Shown piece after piece: positions 24,521-31,643 of a DNA stretch of 64,000 nt (the first letter of the stretch is position 1; each line of letters opens with the position of its first letter). This stretch comes from Streptomyces sp. M41(2017) (GTDB lineage: Bacteria > Actinomycetota > Actinomycetes > Streptomycetales > Streptomycetaceae), in contig NZ_MWFK01000002.1 of the NCBI RefSeq assembly GCF_002078175.1, positions 1,488,001 to 1,552,000 on the forward strand, given 5' to 3'. The notes below the pieces were generated by a model. The model was not told the origin of the DNA. It ran no database searches and worked only from the letters and a program-made list of their open reading frames with translations. Both the position numbers and the translations under genes were made by a program.

Positions 24521-25977
24521 ATGTGACGCGTGCGAAGCACGGACGCCCCGTCCACCACTGGCGACGCGATGTCGTCGAACTCGCCGCGCTCTTCACGGCC
24601 GTGGCGGTCGCCGACGGTGTGGCCAACCTGATCGGGCACGGGCCGGACGGCCCCGCCCTGCTGGCGATCTCGGCGGTGCTCCTGGTCGCCACGGCCGGGT
24701 TCCACACATGGTGGGCACGCCGCCACGGTCACGCACCGCCGACGGGCGATACCGGCGCCCGGCCGCTCGCCGAACGGCGAGCGGCCGGGCCGTCCGACGA
24801 ACAGGAGCAGCGCGAGGGGCCCGGCACGCCTGAGGCCGCCGGGGAGACCGTGCTGTGGCGCATGCGCACGACGGTCGAGGACACCCCGGGTTCGCTGGCC
24901 AGGCTGTGCGCCGCCCTCGCCCACCGACAGGTCGACATCCTGAGCCTGCAGACGCACCCCCTGGCGGACGGCACGGTGGACGAACTCCTGCTGCGCGCGC
25001 CCGCCGAGCTGGCCGCGTCCGAGATCACCCGTGACGTGGCACGGGCGGGCGGCACCGCCACCTGGATCGAGCGCGCGGACGCCCACGACCTCGTGGACGC
25101 ACCGACCCGAGTGCTGGGACTGGCCACCCGTACCGCTCTCGATACTTCCGAACTCCCTCTCGCCCTGCGGCAGTTGCTCGGCCGCTGCACCATCCGCTCC
25201 CTGCCCGCCAAGTCGCCCCTCTCGGGACGGTCGGCGGAGGGAGCTCCCGTCGAGGGGGCGCTGGAGGGCACGGTGATGCGGCTGCGGGCGCCCGAGGGCG
25301 GAGTCATCACGGTGGAGCGGCCGTACCTGCCCTTCACCCCCACCGAGTTCGCGCGGGCGCGTGCGCTGGTGGAACTGGACGCGCGGCTCGGTCCGCGGGT
25401 CCCCGGCGGCAGGGACCTGCTGACGCTTCCGCAGGGCAACGCGATCACCGTGCGGCGCGCCGACATCTCCGACGTCGAGGCGGCCAAGGCGATGCACGAG
25501 CGCTGCTCGCCGCGCACGCTGGGCATGCGGTATCACGGCCCGGTCGGTGACGCCGACCGCTATCTCAACCACCTGCTCAGCCCCAGCTTCGGCCGCACCC
25601 TCGCCGTGCAGACGGCGTCGGGCCGGATCGTCGGACTCGGCCACCTCCTCTGGGACGGCGACGAGACGGAGGTCGCCCTCCTCGTCGAGGACGAGTGGCA
25701 GCGACGCGGCATCGGGACCGAACTGATCGGCCGCCTGGTGACGATGGCGGTGGAGGCAGGCTGCGAGAGCGTGTACGCCGTCACGCAGGCCTCCAACACC
25801 GGCATGGTCGCCGCGATGCGCAGTCTGGGACTCCCCCTCGACTACCAGATCGAGGAGGGCACCCTCGTCATCACCGCCCGTCTGGAGACGACGCCGCTGA
25901 CGACGTCGCTGCTGCCGTACGAGCAGGGCGTCGGCGAGGGCCGGGAGCAGCAGGGGACGCGAGCGGTCCGGGGCTGA
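24502..25977 (+). CDS. Membrane-anchored ACT-domain GNAT acetyltransferase
   Basis: A 491-residue mosaic protein: two hydrophobic helices at residues about 26-45 and 50-70, a charged linker, an ACT-like domain (about 118-190, beginning T-V-E-D-T-P-G-S-L-A-R-L), a middle part, then a GNAT acetyltransferase domain (about 315-460) with an acetyl-CoA loop E-W-Q-R-R-G-I-G-T-E-L. The ACT part suggests allosteric control of acetylation by an amino acid, as in some bacterial protein acetyltransferases. The start is ATG 24502 or the ATG 12 bases later. It is monocistronic, with a terminator behind it. Confidence 0.82.
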   Translation: MTPDMSDVTRAKHGRPVHHWRRDVVELAALFTAVAVADGVANLIGHGPDGPALLAISAVLLVATAGFHTWWARRHGHAPPTGDTGARPLAERRAAGPSDEQEQREGPGTPEAAGETVLWRMRTTVEDTPGSLARLCAALAHRQVDILSLQTHPLADGTVDELLLRAPAELAASEITRDVARAGGTATWIERADAHDLVDAPTRVLGLATRTALDTSELPLALRQLLGRCTIRSLPAKSPLSGRSAEGAPVEGALEGTVMRLRAPEGGVITVERPYLPFTPTEFARARALVELDARLGPRVPGGRDLLTLPQGNAITVRRADISDVEAAKAMHERCSPRTLGMRYHGPVGDADRYLNHLLSPSFGRTLAVQTASGRIVGLGHLLWDGDETEVALLVEDEWQRRGIGTELIGRLVTMAVEAGCESVYAVTQASNTGMVAAMRSLGLPLDYQIEEGTLVITARLETTPLTTSLLPYEQGVGEGREQQGTRAVRG

Positions 25978-25984
25978 CCCGGGA

Positions 25985-26014
25985 GCCGGTGAACGGGCGT
26001 GCCCGTTCACCGGC
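25985..26014. terminator. Bidirectional terminator between convergent genes
   Basis: Perfect 13-bp stem (GCCGGTGAACGGG at 25985-25997, CCCGTTCACCGGC at 26002-26014) with a 4-base loop, 8 bases past the ACT-GNAT gene. Confidence 0.8.
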
Positions 26015-26104
26015 GGGGCGAAGGCGGCGGGCGGCACCCACGGGAGGACTCGCCGCCGCCTCGCCCGTCCCCGCGCCCAAGCCCCACCCGCACCCCCGAA
26101 CCCC

Positions 26105-27322
26105 TCAGCCGCCGCTCGTGAACCCGAGCGCGCCGTCCAGGTCGGACCACAGGTCGTCGACGTCCTCCAGGCCCACCGACAGGCGCAGCAGCCGGTCGCT
26201 GACGCCCGCGTCATGGCGGTCCTCGGTGGGCACGATGCGGTGACTGATGGATGCCGGGTGCTGGATGAGGCTGTCCACACTGCCGAGGCTCACGGCCGGG
26301 GTGATGAGCCTGACCCCGGCGATGACGTCGTGCGGGTCGCCGTGCACCTCGAACGCGATCATGGCGCCGCCGATGCGCGGGTAGTGGACGCGGGCCACGC
26401 GCGGGTCGTCGGCCAGCCGGCGGGCGAGTTCGGCGGCGTTCGAGGACGCGGCCCGGACCCGTACCGGCAGGGTCGACAGGCCGCGGAGCAGCAGATAGCC
26501 GGCCAGCGGGTGCAGGACGCCGCCCGTCGCGAACCGCACCTGGCGCAGCCCCCGGGCGAACTCCTCGTCGCACGCCACCACCCCGGCCATGACGTCGCCG
26601 TGTCCGCCGAGGTACTTGGTGGCGCTGTGCAGGACCAGCCGCGCGCCCAATTCGACGGGGCGTTGCAGCACGGGGGTGGCGAAGGTGTTGTCGGCGAGGA
26701 GCGGGACGGAACCGCAGGCGTGCGCGACGGCCCGGAGGTCGAGTTCGGCGAGCGTCGGGTTGGCGGGCGACTCGACCATGACGAGACCTGTGTCCGGACG
26801 CAGGGCGTCGGCGATTCCGGCCGGGTCGACCCAGGTGACCTCGGAGCCGAGGAGCCCCGCCGTGAGCAGGTGGTCGCTGCACCCGTACAGAGGCCGGACG
26901 GCGACGACATGGCGCAGGCCCATCGCGTTCCGTACCAGCAGCACGGCGCTGAGTGCGGCCATGCCGCTCGCGAACGCGACCGCGCTCTCGGTGCCTTCGA
27001 GGCGCGCGAGGGCCGTCTCGAAGCGGGCCACGGTCGGGTTGCCGAGGCGGCCGTAGACGGGCGGGCCTTCGGGTTCTGCGCCCTCGGCGGCGAACGCGTC
27101 GATGCGGGCCGCCTCCCCGCGACTGTCGTACGAGGGATAGGTGGTGGACAGGTCGATCGGTGCCGCGTGCAGGCCGAGGGCGGCCAGATCCTCCCGGCCG
27201 GCGTGCACGGCCTCGGTGGCGAGGGCCCGGGGGCGGGCGACGGAAGCGGCGCCGGTTCCCCGCCGGTCGTCGCGGGCGTCGGCGTCGTACGCGTCTGCGG
27301 TGTCGTACACAACGGAGTCCAT
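26105..27322 (-). CDS. Cys/Met-metabolism PLP enzyme (cystathionine gamma-synthase / methionine gamma-lyase family)
   Basis: A 405-residue trans-sulfuration enzyme family member. The PLP lysine is Lys236 in S-A-T-K-Y-L-G-G-H, and the S-G-M-A-A and N-P-T blocks (V-E-S-P-A-N-P-T) are present. It cannot be told whether it is a synthase or a lyase. The start is ATG at 27322. An Lrp/AsnC regulator is divergent 60 bases away, the arrangement usual for methionine gamma-lyase-type catabolic genes, so induction by methionine or a related amino acid is likely (inference). Confidence 0.9.
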   Translation of the reverse strand: MDSVVYDTADAYDADARDDRRGTGAASVARPRALATEAVHAGREDLAALGLHAAPIDLSTTYPSYDSRGEAARIDAFAAEGAEPEGPPVYGRLGNPTVARFETALARLEGTESAVAFASGMAALSAVLLVRNAMGLRHVVAVRPLYGCSDHLLTAGLLGSEVTWVDPAGIADALRPDTGLVMVESPANPTLAELDLRAVAHACGSVPLLADNTFATPVLQRPVELGARLVLHSATKYLGGHGDVMAGVVACDEEFARGLRQVRFATGGVLHPLAGYLLLRGLSTLPVRVRAASSNAAELARRLADDPRVARVHYPRIGGAMIAFEVHGDPHDVIAGVRLITPAVSLGSVDSLIQHPASISHRIVPTEDRHDAGVSDRLLRLSVGLEDVDDLWSDLDGALGFTSGG

Positions 27323-27382
27323 GGGAGGAAGCCTGAACACCCGACGGGGTTCGGGCGCCGCATCCCGTGTTACGTTCGCGCC

Positions 27383-27889
27383 ATGGCCGATTCCGTCGTA
27401 CTCGATCCGGTCGATCTTCATCTGCTGCGGCTGTTGCAGAACGACGCCCGGACGACGTACCGGGATCTCGCGGCGCAGGTGGGTGTCGCGCCCTCGACCT
27501 GCCTGGACCGCGTGACGCGGCTGCGGCGGGCGGGGGTGATTCTCGGCCATCAGCTGCGGCTGGACCCGGCGAAGCTGGGGCGGGGGCTCGAAGCCCTGCT
27601 GTCCGTGCAGGTCCGGCCGCACCGACGGGAGTTGGTGGGCCCGTTCGTGGACCGGATCAGGCTGCTGCCGGAGTCCCGGACCGTCTTCCACCTCACCGGC
27701 CCGGACGACTACCTCATCCACGTCGCGGTCGCGGACATGGCGGATCTTCAGCGGCTGGTGCTCGACGAGTTCACCTCCCAGCGCGAAGTGGCCCGCGTCG
27801 AGACGCGGTTGATCTTCCAGCAGTGGGACTGCGGACCGCTGCTGCCCCCGGCTCCGGCAGGGTCGTCACCGGCGGCGAAATCCGGTTGA
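27383..27889 (+). CDS. Lrp/AsnC-family transcriptional regulator
   Basis: A 168-residue Lrp/AsnC protein: N-terminal helix-turn-helix (about 8-55, L-A-A-Q-V-G-V-A-P-S-T-C) and a RAM/AsnC ligand domain (about 70-150, F-H-L-T-G-P-D-D-Y). A -10-like TACGTT ends six bases before the ATG, so the mRNA may be leaderless. It probably senses an amino acid and controls the divergent PLP enzyme gene. Confidence 0.93.
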   Translation: MADSVVLDPVDLHLLRLLQNDARTTYRDLAAQVGVAPSTCLDRVTRLRRAGVILGHQLRLDPAKLGRGLEALLSVQVRPHRRELVGPFVDRIRLLPESRTVFHLTGPDDYLIHVAVADMADLQRLVLDEFTSQREVARVETRLIFQQWDCGPLLPPAPAGSSPAAKSG

Positions 27890-27952
27890 TGCGGTGACCG
27901 GACCGGCGGACCGGGGCTGACGCGGCGGCCGTCCCCGTACGAGGATGGCCGC

Positions 27953-29644
27953 ATGTCACAGACGAAGAAGCCGCTGCCCCGCGAGGTCGCCGACGCGTAC
28001 GTCGACGAGCTCACCGCCCTCGATCCGGTCCTCGGTACCTATCTCGGGGTTCCGGAGAGCTACGGCAGGCTCCCCGACACCTCGCCCGCCGGCCAGGAGG
28101 CCGTCGCCGAACTGGCGCGCGTCACACTCGCCCGGCTCGACGAGGCCGAGCGGCAGCCCGGAGCGGAGCGTGACATCGAGCGCCGCTGCGGCCGGCTGCT
28201 GCGAGAGCGGCTCACCGCCGAACTCGCCGTCCACGACGCCGGCGAGGGCCTGCGGGCGGTCGGTAACCTGCACACCCCGGTGCATTCGGTGCGGCAGGTC
28301 TTCACACTGACCCCGACCGGGACGGACGAGGACTGGGCCACCGTCGCCCAGCGGTTGCGGGCGGTACCGGCCGCGCTCACCGGCTACCGCGAGTCGCTCG
28401 CCCTCGGCCTGGACCGCAAGCTGTACGCGGCCCCGCGCCCGGCCGCCACGTTCATCGAACAGCTCACCGAGTGGTCGGACACGGACGGGCAGGGGCGCGG
28501 CTGGTTCGAGGACTTCGTCTCGGCGGGCCCGGCGTCGCTGCGCGAGGAGCTGGACACGGCGGCGCGGACCGCGACGGAGGCGCTGCTCTCCCTGCGGGAC
28601 TGGATGCGCGACGTGTACGCGCCGACGATCGAGGGCGCGTCCGAGACGGTGGGCCGCGAACGGTACGCGCGGCTCGCGCGCTACTTCAACGGCACGGATC
28701 TCGACCTGGACGAGGCGTACGCGTACGGCTGGGCCGAGTACCACCGGCTTCTCGCCGAGATGAGGACGGAGGCCGAGAAGATCCTGCCCGGCGCGTCGAC
28801 ACCGTGGGTGGCGCTCGCGCACCTCGACGAGCACGGCCGGCACATCGAGGGGGTCGACGAGGTCCAGGCCTGGCTCCAGGGGCTGATGGACGAGGCGATC
28901 ACGGCCCTGGACGGCACCCACTTCGAACTGGCCGAGCAGGTCAAGCGGGTGGAGTCGCGCATCGCCCCGCCCGGCAGCGCCGCCGCCCCGTACTACACGG
29001 CCCCCTCGCAGGACTTCTCGCGCCCGGGACGCACCTGGCTGCCCACGATGGGAGCGACCCGCTTCCCGGTCTACGATCTCGTGTCGACCTGGTACCACGA
29101 GGGCGTGCCCGGCCATCACCTGCAGCTCGCCCAGTGGGTGCACGTGGTCGATGACCTGTCCCGCTACCAGTCCGGCGTCGGCCGGGTCAGCGCCAACTGC
29201 GAGGGCTGGGCGCTGTACGCGGAGCGCCTGATGGACGAACTGGGGTTCCTCACGGACGCGGAGCAGCGGCTCGGCTACCTCGACGCGCAGATGATGCGGG
29301 CCGCCCGCGTCATCATCGACATCGGGATGCACCTGGGGCTGGAGATCCCGGCCGACTCGCCGTTCCACCCGGGCGAGCGCTGGACGCCGGACCTGGCGCA
29401 GGAGTTCTTCGGCGCGCACAGCAGTCGTCCCGCGGACTTCGTGGAGAGCGAGCTGACCCGCTACCTCACGATGCCCGGGCAGGCCATCGGTTACAAGATC
29501 GGCGAGCGCGCCTGGCTGCTGGGCCGCGAGAACGCGAAGCGGCGCCACGGTGACGCCTTCGACGCCAAGGCGTGGCACATGGCCGCCCTGTCGCTGGGGT
29601 CGCTCGGACTGGACGATCTGGTCGAGGAACTGTCCCGGCTCTGA
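27953..29644 (+). CDS. DUF885-family metallopeptidase-like protein
   Basis: A 563-residue cytoplasmic DUF885 protein. The family motif Y-H-E-G-V-P-G-H-H lies near residues 380-388 and supplies metal ligands, with a downstream E-G-W-A-L-Y-A-E helix providing the further glutamate, as in gluzincin-like peptidases. There is no signal peptide. The substrate is unknown; dipeptidase or oligopeptidase activity is likely by family. The start is ATG at 27953, after GAGGATG. A strong terminator follows. Confidence 0.9.
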   Translation: MSQTKKPLPREVADAYVDELTALDPVLGTYLGVPESYGRLPDTSPAGQEAVAELARVTLARLDEAERQPGAERDIERRCGRLLRERLTAELAVHDAGEGLRAVGNLHTPVHSVRQVFTLTPTGTDEDWATVAQRLRAVPAALTGYRESLALGLDRKLYAAPRPAATFIEQLTEWSDTDGQGRGWFEDFVSAGPASLREELDTAARTATEALLSLRDWMRDVYAPTIEGASETVGRERYARLARYFNGTDLDLDEAYAYGWAEYHRLLAEMRTEAEKILPGASTPWVALAHLDEHGRHIEGVDEVQAWLQGLMDEAITALDGTHFELAEQVKRVESRIAPPGSAAAPYYTAPSQDFSRPGRTWLPTMGATRFPVYDLVSTWYHEGVPGHHLQLAQWVHVVDDLSRYQSGVGRVSANCEGWALYAERLMDELGFLTDAEQRLGYLDAQMMRAARVIIDIGMHLGLEIPADSPFHPGERWTPDLAQEFFGAHSSRPADFVESELTRYLTMPGQAIGYKIGERAWLLGRENAKRRHGDAFDAKAWHMAALSLGSLGLDDLVEELSRL

Positions 29645-29651
29645 CCGCGGC

Positions 29652-29688
29652 GTGCGGAGCGGCCCTGCCGGCGAGGGCCGCTCCGCAC
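29652..29688. terminator. Bidirectional terminator between convergent genes
   Basis: Perfect 15-bp stem (GTGCGGAGCGGCCCT at 29652-29666, AGGGCCGCTCCGCAC at 29674-29688) with a 7-base loop, between the DUF885 gene and the Imm21-like gene. Confidence 0.85.
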
Positions 29689-29694
29689 CATGCG

Positions 29695-30210
29695 TCAGTG
29701 CGCGAGCCGACGCAGCTGGACGAGCCCCACCCACGTCTCGGGGCCCGGCTCGACATGGGCCGCGCGCACCCCGTACCGGCCCGGCGCGAGGGCCACCTTC
29801 AGGTGGTCGGTGCGCTCGGAGGCCGGGCCCGGCCACGCGGCGTCGAAGAGGACGACGGGGCCGGGCACGTTCCACTGCACCTCCGGATCCCACACGGCCG
29901 TCGCGAGGGCCGCCGGGACGACGGCGAGGAGTTCGTCCTCGGACTCGGCGGCGCTCCACCGTACGAAGACGCCGTGCTCGGGGAGGTAGGAGGTCGAGGC
30001 GGGTTCGTCGCCGAGGACCAGGGCCCTGGAGTCACCGACCGGTACGAGCCCGATGAAGCCCTCGACATCGCAGGCCCGGTCGTAGTCGGAGGACGACTCG
30101 TCGCCGTCCGCCCCCGACCAGAACGGCAGGACCGCTTCCGGGATCGCTATGAGCGGCCCGCCGCCCGACTCCACCCACTCGACCGCACCGGGCTCCGCGT
30201 ATCTGACCAT
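29695..30210 (-). CDS. Imm21-like immunity protein (orphan)
   Basis: A 171-residue protein that I match to the Imm21 family of polymorphic-toxin immunity proteins from its opening W-V-E-S-G-G-G-P-L, the S-D-Y-D-R-A-C-D-V-E block, the L-G-D-E-P-A-S-T loop and an R-W-x-x-A-E-S-E patch. It has no signal peptide, so it would act in the cytoplasm. No toxin gene is adjacent. In Streptomyces such orphan immunity genes are common and may protect against incoming toxins. The assignment is from memory of the family pattern. Confidence 0.7.
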   Translation of the reverse strand: MVRYAEPGAVEWVESGGGPLIAIPEAVLPFWSGADGDESSSDYDRACDVEGFIGLVPVGDSRALVLGDEPASTSYLPEHGVFVRWSAAESEDELLAVVPAALATAVWDPEVQWNVPGPVVLFDAAWPGPASERTDHLKVALAPGRYGVRAAHVEPGPETWVGLVQLRRLAH

Positions 30211-30330
30211 GGGCAGAAGCTACACGGCGCGCGCCGGCACCCGTTCGGCAGGCGCCCCGAAGCCGCCCGGTACCGCGCCGGTGAGGCCGTGAACTCCCAA
30301 TTGGCGTCCCTCAGAACCTTGTTGGGACAC

Positions 30331-30864
30331 TCAGCAACCGCAGTCGTCCGTGTCCACGGGTGACGTCAACGGGTCGGCGGCGCGGCGCTCCCGCCCCTGC
30401 CAGGTCTCGAACTCGAAGCCCTCGCGCGCCCAGTACTCGAAGCCACCGAGCATCTCCTTGACCTGATAGCCCAGTTCGGCGAGAGCGAGTGCCGCCCGGG
30501 TTCCGCCGTTGCAGCCGGGGCCCCAGCAGTACGTGACGACGGGTACGGACCGGTCCAGCAGGTGCCCGGCCTGACCGGGGATGAGAGCGGTCGGCAGGTG
30601 GACCGCGCCGGGAACGTGTCCCTGGTCCCAGGACGCGGTGGAGCGGGCGTCGAGAACGACGAATCCGGGGTCCTCGCCGGTGGAGAGGGCCGCCGCCACG
30701 TCGGACACGTCCGCGTGGAAGGCGAGGCTCGTCCCGAAGTAGGCCGCCGCGGCGGCCGGCGAGGCGGGCGCGACGCGCAGAACGGGGTTCGCCGGTGCGG
30801 CCTCCGGAGTCGCAGCGGTGTCGGTTGCCGTGTCGGCAGTGCTGCCGGCAGTGGTGACAGTCAT
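30331..30864 (-). CDS. Rhodanese-domain protein
   Basis: A 177-residue single rhodanese domain (about 50-160) with D-A-R near residue 72 and the active-site cysteine Cys113 in Y-C-W-G-P-G-C. A second cysteine, Cys118, lies in the loop, and the protein ends in a C-G-C pair (175, 177) that might bind a metal or form a disulfide. The N-terminal 45 residues are Ala/Thr rich. The role is probably sulfur transfer or detoxification. It is divergent from an Lrp/AsnC regulator. The start is ATG at 30864; the frame open upstream belongs to non-coding DNA. Confidence 0.88.
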   Translation of the reverse strand: MTVTTAGSTADTATDTAATPEAAPANPVLRVAPASPAAAAAYFGTSLAFHADVSDVAAALSTGEDPGFVVLDARSTASWDQGHVPGAVHLPTALIPGQAGHLLDRSVPVVTYCWGPGCNGGTRAALALAELGYQVKEMLGGFEYWAREGFEFETWQGRERRAADPLTSPVDTDDCGC

Positions 30865-31045
30865 GGTCTGGCCTTCCACCCGTGTCCCGTCGGCCCGGTG
30901 CCGCCGTCGCCACCCCGGTGCCTGTGCCGCACCGGTCCCGCGGGACTTCCTGACCAGAAATCTACGGTCGTCGATCGCCGTCCTGAAGCGGCGATCCACG
31001 GCATCGCTCTTGATCCGCCGGGGATTCGGCTGGTATTCATCAACA

Positions 31046-31492
31046 GTGACCGCGTATTCCCCGGACGCCACCGACTGGCGCATCCTCGACGTCCTCCAGC
31101 GGGAGGGCCGGGCCAGCTTCGCCGACCTGGCCCGTGCCGTCTCCATGTCCGCGAGCGCCGTCACCGAGCGGGTGCGGCGCCTGGAGGAGGCGGGCGTCAT
31201 CCAGGGGTACGCGGCCGTCGTCGCGCCGGAGAGTCTGGGGATGCCGATCCTCGCCTTCGTGCGGCTCCGGTATCCGAACGGCAACTACAAACCGTTCCAC
31301 GACCTCGTCGAGGCGACGCCCGAGATTCTCGAGGCGCATCATGTGACCGGCGACGACTGCTTCGTCATCAAGGTCGCGGCGCGTTCGATGACCCACCTGG
31401 AGACGGTGGCGGGCAGGATCGGCACGCTGGGCTCGGTGACGACGAGCGTCGTCTACTCCTCGCCGCTGCCCCGCCGCCCGCTGGGCCTCTGA
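31046..31492 (+). CDS. Lrp/AsnC-family transcriptional regulator
   Basis: A 148-residue Lrp/AsnC protein with an N-terminal helix-turn-helix (about 10-55, S-A-S-A-V-T-E-R-V-R-R-L) and an AsnC ligand-binding part (about 65-140, H-H-V-T-G-D-D-C-F). The start is GTG at 31046, because upstream in-frame sequence is non-coding; a TATTCA box sits close in front. It faces the rhodanese gene across about 180 bases and probably controls it. Confidence 0.9.
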   Translation: MTAYSPDATDWRILDVLQREGRASFADLARAVSMSASAVTERVRRLEEAGVIQGYAAVVAPESLGMPILAFVRLRYPNGNYKPFHDLVEATPEILEAHHVTGDDCFVIKVAARSMTHLETVAGRIGTLGSVTTSVVYSSPLPRRPLGL

Positions 31493-31624
31493 CGCCGACG
31501 CGGTGCACGCGGCCGGTCGGGCTGACGCGAACGGGCGTGGAAAGGCGCCGGGCCGGCGGGCAGGTGTCCGCCTCGGCGCAGGCCGCTGGGGTTGACGCAC
31601 CCGGCGTCCCCGGCCTCACCACCC

Positions 31625-31643
31625 GGTGAGCGCCCCGCTCACC
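31625..31643. terminator. Short hairpin at the sbcC stop codon
   Basis: GGTGAGC (31625-31631) and GCTCACC (31637-31643) pair around a 5-base loop and include the sbcC stop. It lies between convergent genes, so a terminator role is plausible. Confidence 0.4.
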
